Assembly: GCF_047501535.1 (NCBI RefSeq)
Contig: NZ_JAZDRJ010000008.1
Location: 62,001-126,000, forward strand
Direction of reading: 5' to 3'
Source: Yanghanlia sp047501535
GTDB taxonomy: Bacteria > Pseudomonadota > Gammaproteobacteria > Burkholderiales > Burkholderiaceae_B
Length of the DNA stretch: 64,000 nucleotides
Numbering within the stretch: the first letter of the stretch is position 1; every line of letters starts with the position of its first letter. The notes beneath the pieces were generated by a model that was not told where the DNA came from, did not search any database, and saw nothing but the letters and a program-made list of their open reading frames with translations. Positions 53,334-60,959 of the stretch are shown piece after piece. Both the position numbers and the translations under genes were made by a program.

Positions 53334-54311
53334 TCAATACACGTCGGGTACGTACATCTCGTCGGGAACGGGGGTGCGCAGGTAGTCCGGGTGATATTCG
53401 CGTTTGGGCAGCACAATATTGGGCTGATCTAAATCACCATAAGGAACTTGGCTGAGCAAATGGGATATGCAGTTCAGGCGAGCCCGCTTTTTGTCCACCC
53501 CTTCAACAATCCACCAGGGCGCTTCTTCAATATGGGTGCGCTCCAGCATGATTTCCTTTGCCAGAGTGTAGCTTTCCCAACGGCGACGCGACTCAAGATC
53601 CATGGGGCTGAGCTTCCATTGCTTGAGAGGGTCGCGGATACGCATCAGGAAGCGCATATGTTGTTCATCATCCGTGATGGAGAACCAGTATTTCACTAGG
53701 ATGATGCCCGAGCGCACCAGCATTTTCTCGAATTCGGGAACAGTGCGGAAGAATTCTTCGTACTCATCTTCCGTACAAAAGCCCATCACGCGCTCGACGC
53801 CCGCGCGGTTGTACCAACTGCGGTCGAACAGCACCATTTCTCCGCCTGCGGGAAGGAGAGAAACGTAACGCTGAAAATACCATTGCGTGCGTTCTCGTTC
53901 GCTAGGAGCGGGCAGCGCTGCTACACGGCAGATACGGGGGTTGAGCCGCTGTGTGATGCGCTTAATGGCGCCTCCCTTGCCTGCGGCATCGCGGCCTTCA
54001 AACAAAACAACGACTTTTAGCTTATGTGCTTGCACCCAGTCTTGGAGTTTGACCAGCTCGCGCTGCAGGCGAAACAGTTCTTTGAAGTAGAAACGCCGGT
54101 CCAGACGGCCTTGTTGAACGGGGCCTTGCGGCGGGACTTCCAGCAGCAGCTCATCCAGCCTGTCATCGTCCAGCTCCATCTCAAGCTCTTCGTCAAAGCT
54201 GTCTAGCATGTCGGCTTCGACACGTTGAGATGGGGTAAGTGACGCATACGGTAGATCGGAATCGGTCATGTCGGGTGGGTCGGTAAAAAGATTCATCCAG
54301 GGTGCCCGCAT
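53334..54311 (-). CDS. ppk2: Polyphosphate kinase 2
   Basis: 325 residues of the PPK2 P-loop family, which transfers phosphate between inorganic polyphosphate and nucleotides. Walker A is EGRDAAGKGG (about 105-114), Walker B is LFDRSWYNRAGVERVMGF (about 161-178), and the lid lies around SRRRWESYTLAKEIM. Length and composition suit single-domain PPK2 class I. An acidic N-terminal extension (LDSFDEELEMELDDDRLDEL) precedes the core. The start is uncertain: ATG 54311, 54296 and 54269 are all in frame and none has a clear ribosome site. It stands upstream of yjdM, CHAD and ParA genes in the same direction. Confidence 0.94.
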   Translation of the reverse strand: MRAPWMNLFTDPPDMTDSDLPYASLTPSQRVEADMLDSFDEELEMELDDDRLDELLLEVPPQGPVQQGRLDRRFYFKELFRLQRELVKLQDWVQAHKLKVVVLFEGRDAAGKGGAIKRITQRLNPRICRVAALPAPSERERTQWYFQRYVSLLPAGGEMVLFDRSWYNRAGVERVMGFCTEDEYEEFFRTVPEFEKMLVRSGIILVKYWFSITDDEQHMRFLMRIRDPLKQWKLSPMDLESRRRWESYTLAKEIMLERTHIEEAPWWIVEGVDKKRARLNCISHLLSQVPYGDLDQPNIVLPKREYHPDYLRTPVPDEMYVPDVY

Positions 54312-54405
54312 GGTACGTGTCGCAAATGAATCTTTTGTGACAGCGTCATAGTCGTAAGGAATTAATACAGGCTCAAGCCTGGCCCGTGCAAAAGAGCGCG
54401 GCTTA

Positions 54406-56172
54406 CTAGAATGGCCAGAAGACCGGGATGAAGATAACGCCCAGCACCCAGAAGATCAGATTCAGTGGCAGGCCGACTTTTACGAAATCACTGAAACGAT
54501 AACCGCCCGCGCCGTACACCATGGTATTGGTCTGATAGCCCACCGGAGTGGCGAAGCTGGTGGAGGCGGCAAAGGTTACCGCGATCAGAAAAGGCGTGGC
54601 ATCCACACCCATGAGTTCGGCAGTTGAAACACTTATGGGGGTAAGCAGCACGGCAGCAGCGGCGTTGCTCATGAACTCTGTCAGTAGCAGCGCCATTAGA
54701 TACAAGACTGCCAGCACCACCAAGGGGCCCATGGCGCTCACCAGGCCCAGTGTGTTTTCCACCAGGAATTGAGCCGCGCCCGTTTCACTCATGGCCACGC
54801 CCAGCGGCAACAGCCCCGCCATCAAGATGATGATGCGCCAGTCGATAGCGTCGTACATATCTTCGGCATCCAGACAGCCCGCCAGAGTCATTGCGACCGC
54901 GCCGGCCAGGGCTGTCACGGCAATGGGCGCCCAGCCTATGGCAGAAATCCCTATCACTAACGCCATGGTGATGAGCGCAAAGGGTGCCCGCCATCCGCCG
55001 CTTTTTGGGGGCTGGCGCTCAGACAGCACAATGACATTCCTGTCGGCACGCAGGGCAGGCATTTCAGATTCGGGAATCAGCACCAGCAGAATATCACCGA
55101 CTTGTAGGCGCACATTGCGTAGTTCATCACGCAATATTTGACCGCGCCGGTGGATGCCCAGCGAGGTGGTGTTGTGATGCCAGCCTGGGTCCAACATACC
55201 CAGCGTACTGCCAATGACTCGCGAGCGCGGCGCAATCATGACTTCCGCCAGCACCATCTCGACCTCTTCAAATGAGCGCTGCTTGAGCTTGAACTCGGCG
55301 TTCACTTCCAACCCGGCCTCTTTGCGCAGCTCATCCAGTTTTGACCAGTCGCCACGGGCCAGCAGAACATCGCCTTCTTGCAGTGTCTGCGACTTTGGCG
55401 ACCAGACCTTTTCACTGCCACGCAGCAGTTCCAGAACATAGACGCCGTATTCCTCGCTGAGTTTGGCCTCGCCTACAGAAGTGCCGATCAGTGATGAGTC
55501 TGGCATAACGCGCAATTCTGTAATGTATTTGCCCAATTCGTAGTGATCGACCAGCTCAGCGCCTCGCGTGTCCGGCAATAGCCAGCGCCCCAGCGTCAGC
55601 AGATAGAGGCAACCCGCAGCCATGCAGATCACCCCCAGGGACGTGAACTCGAACATGCTGAAGCCCGGGTGGCCGAGATCCCGTGCCATGCCGTTCACTA
55701 GCAGGTTGGTCGAGGTGCCGACCAAGGTGCAAACCCCGGCCATCTGTGACACATAAGATAAGGGAATCAGCGCCTTGGATGCCGACATGCCAATACCGGC
55801 CGTGGCGGCAATGACAATAGGCATGAACACAGCCACAACTGCCGTGTTATTGACGAATGGCGCAATTAGCGCAAGAACGCCAAACAGAATGAGAAGAAAT
55901 TGAAAAGGAGACTTGGCCCGGCCAAGTAGATTACCGATACCCGATAGCGCACCGCTGTTCTGTAGACCAGCCGCCAGAACAAACATGGAAGCCACCGTAA
56001 TAGTGGCGGGGTTGCTAAAGCCGCTGAGTGCCTGGTTGGTATTGATCAGACCGGTTATCGCCAAAGAAGTCAGCACCAGCAGCGCCACGGTATCCATCGG
56101 CAGCTTTTCGGTGGCAAATAGCGCAATGGCCACCAGCGCGATGAAAAGAACCACGGCGATTTCTAACGTCAT
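54406..56172 (-). CDS. SLC13/DASS-type permease with two TrkA-C (RCK-C) domains
   Basis: 588 residues. N-terminal helices (MTLEIAVVLFIALVAIALFA; LVLTSLAITGLINTNQALSG) and a C-terminal transport half (LVVLAVLYLMALLLTEFMSN; AAAVLLTPISVSTAELMG) flank two cytosolic RCK-C domains at about residues 205-385 (ELRVMPDSSLIGTSVGEAKL; MIAPRSRVIGSTLGML). This layout is common in sodium-coupled anion permeases of the SLC13 group, whose ligands include sulfate, phosphate and dicarboxylates. The substrate cannot be told from sequence. It is the most upstream of five co-directional genes leading to ppk2-yjdM-CHAD-ParA, with 94 bp before ppk2. Confidence 0.87.
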   Translation of the reverse strand: MTLEIAVVLFIALVAIALFATEKLPMDTVALLVLTSLAITGLINTNQALSGFSNPATITVASMFVLAAGLQNSGALSGIGNLLGRAKSPFQFLLILFGVLALIAPFVNNTAVVAVFMPIVIAATAGIGMSASKALIPLSYVSQMAGVCTLVGTSTNLLVNGMARDLGHPGFSMFEFTSLGVICMAAGCLYLLTLGRWLLPDTRGAELVDHYELGKYITELRVMPDSSLIGTSVGEAKLSEEYGVYVLELLRGSEKVWSPKSQTLQEGDVLLARGDWSKLDELRKEAGLEVNAEFKLKQRSFEEVEMVLAEVMIAPRSRVIGSTLGMLDPGWHHNTTSLGIHRRGQILRDELRNVRLQVGDILLVLIPESEMPALRADRNVIVLSERQPPKSGGWRAPFALITMALVIGISAIGWAPIAVTALAGAVAMTLAGCLDAEDMYDAIDWRIIILMAGLLPLGVAMSETGAAQFLVENTLGLVSAMGPLVVLAVLYLMALLLTEFMSNAAAAVLLTPISVSTAELMGVDATPFLIAVTFAASTSFATPVGYQTNTMVYGAGGYRFSDFVKVGLPLNLIFWVLGVIFIPVFWPF

Positions 56173-56364
56173 TGTTGGGCGGCTCCCGCTTCTTGCTCTT
56201 TAAAAGGTTCTTCCCGGCTAACCTCAATATACTAAGCCGGGAAAAACTCCAGCCATAGCAGGTGTAGCTTTGCCGCCACAGTGCCGGCCACCTGCGATGC
56301 GTTCAAGTTGCGTGGATTAGCTCTGCCCCGAATGACGGGGCAGCCGCCCATGTACAGCGTGAAT

Positions 56365-56468
56365 GTGACATTTTTGTGATCAAAGAACCTCGGATGCTGA
56401 TGGAACAAGCGTTTGCGCGATGTTTCCTCGGGTTATCCCTAGGGTTATGCACACGGACAGTGGATAAC
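56365..56468 (+). repeat. 104-bp direct repeat, copy 1
   Basis: About 95 of 104 positions are identical by eye, without indels, to 57601-57704. It holds TTATCCCTA, TTATGCACA (which fits the DnaA-box consensus TTWTNCACA) and, inverted, GTGGATAA. It lies 3' of the small Cys-rich gene. The 344-bp gap 56173-56516 contains this repeat; the remainder, toward the permease gene, must hold that gene's promoter, though none stands out. Confidence 0.9.
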
Positions 56469-56516
56469 TGCGGCCCCGAATGCCCGTCTTCGAGGCGCTG
56501 CACCAAGCCACATAAG

Positions 56517-56753
56517 TTAATTCACCCGGTCACGCAGTTGAGTCACGTTCTGCTGGCCGGCGCAATGCGCGCAGCAGAACATGCGCCCGCTTTGTTCCAG
56601 CCCGTGCCCGATGATGGGAACGTGGCAATGCTCGCAGCGCGGAGCCATTTTATGAATGGCGCATTCAAAACTGTCGAAGGTGTAAGTTTGGCCTGAGAGG
56701 GTGATTTGAAACGATTTATCGTAATCGTTGCCGCAAGAGTCGCATATCGCCAT
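56517..56753 (-). CDS. Small Cys-rich putative zinc-binding protein
   Basis: 78 residues from ATG 56753, with ribosome site AAGGAGG just upstream. The pattern is CDSCGNDY (two Cys), DSFECAIHKMAPRCEHCH and FCCAHC, so at least four paired cysteines plus histidines are available for one or two zinc ribbons or TRASH-like knuckles. Similar short proteins are known in many proteobacteria without an established role; metal sensing, storage or chaperoning are possible. It is divergent from tag across 236 bp, and its stop is followed by repeat copy 1. Confidence 0.75.
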   Translation of the reverse strand: MAICDSCGNDYDKSFQITLSGQTYTFDSFECAIHKMAPRCEHCHVPIIGHGLEQSGRMFCCAHCAGQQNVTQLRDRVN

Positions 56754-56989
56754 GGAAGTCCTCCTTGTTAGCGGGCCGACGCGCCGTCCGCCCGCGAGTA
56801 TGAGTGCGCCGACCCATGGTGGATTGCCAGGGTCGTGCAAACCGGGAATCCGCCAGCCAGCAAACGGCATACCTTCTTGGCCGCAAGGTTGGCTTCAAGT
56901 ATTGACGCGGTGCAGTGCGTGCCTCACAGTAAGCGCTTGATTGGAGGGCGTGGCTTGTGCACAGGTGCATGGCCATGCAGTGAACACGT

Positions 56990-57604
56990 ATGTCTACATC
57001 GTTACTTGACCTCGGCCCGGATGGGCATCTGCGTTGCCGCTGGTGCCTGGCTACCCCCGGCTATCAGCATTATCACGATACAGAGTGGGGGTTTCCCGTC
57101 GCCGATGACCAGCGGCTATTTGAGAAACTCTGTCTTGAGGGCTTTCAGTCGGGCCTGAGCTGGCGCACCATATTGGAAAAGCGTGAAAATTTCCGCCTAG
57201 CCTTCCATGGCTTCGATTACCAGCGTATCGCTGACTACACCGAGCAAGACGAAAAGCGTTTACTTAACAACGCAGGCATCATCCGTCATCGGGGTAAGAT
57301 CGCCGCCACCATCAATAACGCCAGGCGAATGCAGGAATTGGTGGAGCGCGAAGGCTCGCTGGCCGCTTTTGTATGGCGCTACGAACCGGATCCCGCCACA
57401 CTACCGCCCCCGGCAACCACTACCACTTCGCCGGAATCGGTGGCTTTATCAAAAGAACTGAAAAAGCGCGGATGGAAGTTTGTCGGGCCGACCACGGTGT
57501 ATTCCTTTATGCAGGCCATGGGCCTGATCAATGACCATGCGCCCGGGTGTGTGGTGCGCGCCAGAGTTCAGGCAGCCAGGCAGGTGTTCCAACGGCCTGC
57601 GTGA
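56990..57604 (+). CDS. tag: DNA-3-methyladenine glycosylase I
   Basis: 204 residues. It excises 3-methyladenine from alkylated DNA as a helix-hairpin-helix glycosylase with a zinc snap. RCRWCLATPGYQHYHDTEWG carries the first zinc ligands and the substrate-pocket residues, and FEKLCLEGFQSGLSWRTILEKR is the family hallmark. KFVGPTTVYSFMQAMGLINDH and the following HAPGC supply the remaining ligands. Its stop codon lies within the first bases of repeat copy 2. Confidence 0.95.
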   Translation: MSTSLLDLGPDGHLRCRWCLATPGYQHYHDTEWGFPVADDQRLFEKLCLEGFQSGLSWRTILEKRENFRLAFHGFDYQRIADYTEQDEKRLLNNAGIIRHRGKIAATINNARRMQELVEREGSLAAFVWRYEPDPATLPPPATTTTSPESVALSKELKKRGWKFVGPTTVYSFMQAMGLINDHAPGCVVRARVQAARQVFQRPA

Positions 57605-57704
57605 CATTTTTATGACCAATGAACCTTGGAAGCTGATGGCACAAGCGTTTGCGCCATGTTTCCTTGGGTTATCCCTAGGGTTATGCACACAGACAGTGGA
57701 TAAC
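57601..57704 (+). repeat. 104-bp direct repeat, copy 2
   Basis: Same orientation and length as copy 1 (56365-56468), about nine mismatches. The core TTATCCCTAGGGTTATGCAC and the closing GTGGATAAC are preserved exactly. It begins on the last codon of tag. Confidence 0.9.
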
Positions 57705-57799
57705 CCCTTTAAGGTGATCAAGAGAGGAGCGGCGCCAAAGAGGTCGGGACGAATTCATCCGTCTCGGTATTCGCGAATTGGCGGAGCTTGAGTCGGGCG

Positions 57800-57844
57800 G
57801 CACACTGGCGAAACAGCAAGGTAACCCCTGAGCCGCCAGTGTGC
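57800..57844 (+). promoter_or_regulatory. Hairpin in the leader of the Flp pilin gene
   Basis: GCACACTGGCG (57800-57810) pairs perfectly with CGCCAGTGTGC (57834-57844), 23-nt loop containing AAGGTAACCCCT. It is about 50 bp before the pilin start and has no T-tract. It could stabilise the abundant pilin message or bind a regulator. The rest of the 291-bp gap before the pilin holds repeat copy 2 and no further clear signal. Confidence 0.45.
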
Positions 57845-57895
57845 TGAGTCTGCATTCCACATGTGCGTCCGGGGTTTTAAAACCGTGGAGGACAC

Positions 57896-58162
57896 ATGAA
57901 AAAAGCAGATAAAAAACAGCGCGGACAGGGTATGACCGAATACATTATTGTGGTCGCCCTGGTGGCGGTTGCCGCCATTGCCGTCTATCAGTTGTTCGGC
58001 CAGGTCGTGCGTTCGCAAACCGCGGCTATGGCCCGCGAGCTGGCAGGCGAGGACGGCTCGGAACAATCCGCAGCTGCCCAAGCGGCGGCCGATGCCGCAG
58101 CAGGCCAAACAGCCGCCCGGACGCTCAAATCCTTCACTGGCAATGCTGAAGCGGGGCAATAA
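57896..58162 (+). CDS. flp: Flp-type pilin (Tad pilus)
   Basis: 88 residues. A short basic leader (MKKADKKQRG) would be cleaved as KKQRG|QGMTEY, giving the Flp-specific Glu+5/Tyr+6 pair, and is followed by the hydrophobic helix IIVVALVAVAAIAVY. The mature tail is long and Ala-rich (SAAAQAAADAAAGQTAA), longer than classic Flp1 (~50-60 residues mature). GTGGAGGACAC supplies a strong ribosome site. It is the first gene of the Tad locus; the prepilin peptidase (TadV/CpaA) is not beside it, though it often is. Confidence 0.83.
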   Translation: MKKADKKQRGQGMTEYIIVVALVAVAAIAVYQLFGQVVRSQTAAMARELAGEDGSEQSAAAQAAADAAAGQTAARTLKSFTGNAEAGQ

Positions 58163-58164
58163 GC

Positions 58165-59460
58165 ATGCGCCCGAAGCGACTCCATTCCCAACAAGGGCAG
58201 GTTCTGATTTTAGGCCTGTTGCTGGCTAGTGCTGCCGCGTTGGTCTTTGTACGGTATTTCGATACCGGCATGGTGGTGGCCGAGAAAGCTCGGCAGGATC
58301 ATGCTCTGGATGCCGCCGCCTACAGCGGCGCGCTGGTACAGGCTCGCGCCCTGAATATGCTGTCTTACATCCACCGGGCGCAGGCCGCCCACCAGGTGGC
58401 GATGGCGCATCTCGTCACATTGGGCTCATGGGCGCATTTTGCGGGCACGGAGGCGCTCAGAGCGTCCATGGGCAACCCGCCCGCCTATGTTATAGGCATG
58501 CATTTTGGCCCTGAACATGCGGCTGCCTATCTGGCGGCGCTTAAAGCAAGCGGCCTGGAGCACCGTGCCAGCGAACACGGCATATTGGCATCTGCGTATG
58601 CTGAGCACGACCGGCTGAGCCGTTCGGTGCTGGCTTCAGCAGGTAGGCAAGTGGCACATGGGTGGGGGGCTGCACGCAACCAGGCTATGCGCGAAGTTTT
58701 GGCGGCAAATTATCCGGGTGAAACTCGCTTTGATCTGAGCATTACACACGATGGCAGCGTGGGTTTTTTGGCGGCTCACCAGGGCAACCCGGGTTTCATC
58801 CCTTTCCTACGGCAGTTGGCTGGGCTTTACCAGTTTCTTGAACCCCGCAATTACACAGATCGCAGCTTATTCCCCGTCAGCGCCCGATGCCCCTCACGCC
58901 GCCACGAACTGCGCCGTAGAGGAAGCACGATTCTAAGTGGCGATGGGCTGTGGCAATCCATGGACACCCAGTCCTACCATGCGGTGAGATCTAACAAGTG
59001 GATAGGCTGCTACTACCGCGAATACCCCATGGGTTGGGGCTGGATACCCCCTGCAGAATCGGCGCTCATGAATGAAGATTACGTCGAGAATCCGCCTGAG
59101 GACTTTAGCAATCAGGATTTCTGGCGTTGGGTGAGTGGCGCGACCAACTGGGATCTCCTTGGCGATCGTTCAAATCCGCTGGCAAATTCTTGGGCGTATT
59201 CCGCCCGGCGCCCTTGGAGGGGGGGAGGGCTGCCGGTTTTCCACGATCTGGCCTCCTCTGACCGGCAGAGAACCGCACATTTCACGGTGGTTTTGAAACG
59301 AACCGGTAGGAATGGTTTATCGCTGACATCGCGCGCAGCAGCGGAAACTTATTTCAGGCGTCGGCATCTCCGGGCCGATGGGCGTCGCGAACTTCCCAGT
59401 GTGTTTCATCCCTACTGGCAGGCGCGCCTACGCGAGCCGGAACATATCCAGACGAGGTAG
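58165..59460 (+). CDS. tadG: TadG-like pilus-assembly protein
   Basis: 431 residues. The N-terminal segment QGQVLILGLLLASAAALVFV is a putative Flp-assembly TadE/G-like hydrophobic stretch, followed by the family signature ALDAAAYSGA (about residues 45-55), where a periplasmic repeat begins. The remainder, soluble and Trp/Arg-rich (YYREYPMGWGWIPPAES), is not recognisable. It follows the pilin after 2 bp and tadE comes after 3 bp, so the genes are translated together. Sequence similarity is confined to the N-terminus, so the TadG name is tentative. Confidence 0.7.
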   Translation: MRPKRLHSQQGQVLILGLLLASAAALVFVRYFDTGMVVAEKARQDHALDAAAYSGALVQARALNMLSYIHRAQAAHQVAMAHLVTLGSWAHFAGTEALRASMGNPPAYVIGMHFGPEHAAAYLAALKASGLEHRASEHGILASAYAEHDRLSRSVLASAGRQVAHGWGAARNQAMREVLAANYPGETRFDLSITHDGSVGFLAAHQGNPGFIPFLRQLAGLYQFLEPRNYTDRSLFPVSARCPSRRHELRRRGSTILSGDGLWQSMDTQSYHAVRSNKWIGCYYREYPMGWGWIPPAESALMNEDYVENPPEDFSNQDFWRWVSGATNWDLLGDRSNPLANSWAYSARRPWRGGGLPVFHDLASSDRQRTAHFTVVLKRTGRNGLSLTSRAAAETYFRRRHLRADGRRELPSVFHPYWQARLREPEHIQTR

Positions 59461-59463
59461 GCC

Positions 59464-60249
59464 ATGCCGTTTCCTGTTGATCACATCGGCTCATTTTCCG
59501 GTTTACCAAGGCAACGAGGCCAGGCGTTGGTGGAATCGCTTGTTGCGCTACTAGCGTTGGCCGTTCTATGGGTGGCGTTGAGCTGGTTGGCCCATTATCA
59601 GGACGCTGCACTAGCCGCCACACACGCTAGTCGTTACGTCGCTTTTGTAGCGGGTCGCGGCGAACAGTTGGGTGCCTACCAGGCTTTATATGCGACACGG
59701 CAGGCGTTTCCGTATCGCGGAGGTGAGTCTGTGGTTGTTTCAAGTGAAGTGCCTGATGCCTCTGTAAGCATTTCCCGCCAGCGATTGACACCGTTGTCAG
59801 TGTCGGCGCAACCGGGTGCCGGCTCAGTCACAGCTACGACACTGCGGAATGACTGGTCGTTAGCGGATAAAGGGATTGTGCGTGCGCGGGTGAGCCTGAG
59901 CTTTGGCGATCCCTCGCTTGGTGTCGGTGCAAGCCAAGATGCAAGCTTGTTCAAGCTGCGAGCTTTTGATCTGGCTTACCCGCCGCTGTCGCGCAGCATC
60001 AGCATACTGACTGGGGCGGGGCATGGTGTTTCAGATGGCGAGGTTCAGTCTCGTGTGGCGGCGTCCTCAATCGCGTGGGCGGCGGCTTACGGGGCCTCAC
60101 GGGCGGCAGGGTCTGAAGTCACGATGCGGGCTGATGGGGTGGAGCGGGGTTGGGGCCGCTCAGCGCCCGACTTTGACTGGCTTCAGCCCTGGAGTGGGCA
60201 GGTACCGGGCCACTTGTTAGCTGACTATGCGGCCAATGGAGGGAACTGA
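59464..60249 (+). CDS. tadE: TadE-like pseudopilin
   Basis: 261 residues. The prepilin-like site PRQRG|QALVES has Glu at +5, followed by LVALLALAVLWVALSWLAHY. TadE proteins are pseudopilins needed for Flp pilus assembly. The rest is an extracytoplasmic domain with Ser/Ala-rich stretches and no recognised motif. It lies between the TadG-like gene and an unrecognised exported protein gene. Longer than classic TadE (~190). Confidence 0.7.
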   Translation: MPFPVDHIGSFSGLPRQRGQALVESLVALLALAVLWVALSWLAHYQDAALAATHASRYVAFVAGRGEQLGAYQALYATRQAFPYRGGESVVVSSEVPDASVSISRQRLTPLSVSAQPGAGSVTATTLRNDWSLADKGIVRARVSLSFGDPSLGVGASQDASLFKLRAFDLAYPPLSRSISILTGAGHGVSDGEVQSRVAASSIAWAAAYGASRAAGSEVTMRADGVERGWGRSAPDFDWLQPWSGQVPGHLLADYAANGGN

Positions 60250-60250
60250 G

Positions 60251-60958
60251 ATGAGGGTGGGTTCTGTTGTCGTAGATACAAAGTATATTTATTGTGTGGT
60301 TAGGAAGAGGGCGGCGTCCATCCTAGCAACATTAGTCTTGTGCCTGACGCCGGCCCAGCAGGTATGGGCAATACAGTGGCACCAGCCCTGGGCGGTGAGG
60401 GTAAATGGGCAGCATCTTCTCGTTGAACCCTTCAGCAGTGATATGCGGCCTGATGCCGTTTTACGGGAACTATTGCGAGCACGGGCTGTGTACCAGCGAT
60501 ATTTGGTGGGTGACGGGCGTATCCTGCTTTCCGGCGTCAACCCGGGTGAGCACTGGTTGGCGGAAATCCATGCTTGGCAAGGTGGTGCGCAAGGATATGT
60601 ATCTGCACTGTATTTCGATGCGGCGCGCGCCGATCAGCTCTCATTATCTGAGCGTGAACACAGTTCGATATCGTGGCAAGCCGCGGCCCCTGTGTTTCCG
60701 TATTGGGGGGCGGAATCTCAATCGGACAAGAATGCCACACCGCATGCTTGGCGCGGCCAAACGCTCAGGGTGTTCGAGTTTGATGATTCCTCCTGGGTGC
60801 GTATTGTGGCCTTGCCTGAAAAGCCTGCTTTTATCGAAAAGGACGATAGCCAGGCGGCGTCGCGCTTGTTGGAATCTACGGGCTCCGAAGCCATCACGTT
60901 GATTCCCGCAGACGAACAAATAGGGCTGGCTCTGGCCGTTTCCATGCGGGAGCCCTGA
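60251..60958 (+). CDS. Exported protein of the Tad locus, unrecognised
   Basis: 235 residues from ATG 60251, chosen because GGAGGG lies 7-8 nt upstream and the TadE stop immediately precedes it; an in-frame ATG at 60227 lies inside tadE. A signal peptide is likely (ILATLVLCLTPAQQVWA|IQW). The mature protein, about 190 residues, contains RILLSGVNPGEHWLAEIHAW and a C-terminal LIPADEQIGLALAVSMREP, with no family I recognise. It ends 1 bp before the rcpC/cpaB start. Position suggests a periplasmic accessory of the pilus, perhaps a partner of the TadG/TadE-like proteins. Confidence 0.6.
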   Translation: MRVGSVVVDTKYIYCVVRKRAASILATLVLCLTPAQQVWAIQWHQPWAVRVNGQHLLVEPFSSDMRPDAVLRELLRARAVYQRYLVGDGRILLSGVNPGEHWLAEIHAWQGGAQGYVSALYFDAARADQLSLSEREHSSISWQAAAPVFPYWGAESQSDKNATPHAWRGQTLRVFEFDDSSWVRIVALPEKPAFIEKDDSQAASRLLESTGSEAITLIPADEQIGLALAVSMREP

Positions 60959-60959
60959 C

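Noticed and set aside
56303..56506. Frame at 56303-56506 similar to one at 57449-57721, as if a small gene family
   Set aside because: The similarity is explained entirely by the 104-bp DNA repeat; neither frame has a ribosome site, and the two are set in different contexts.
57755..58159. 134-codon minus-strand frame opposite the Flp pilin
   Set aside because: The plus-strand pilin has a proper ribosome site, leader and Glu+5/Tyr+6; the antisense frame shows no signal of its own.
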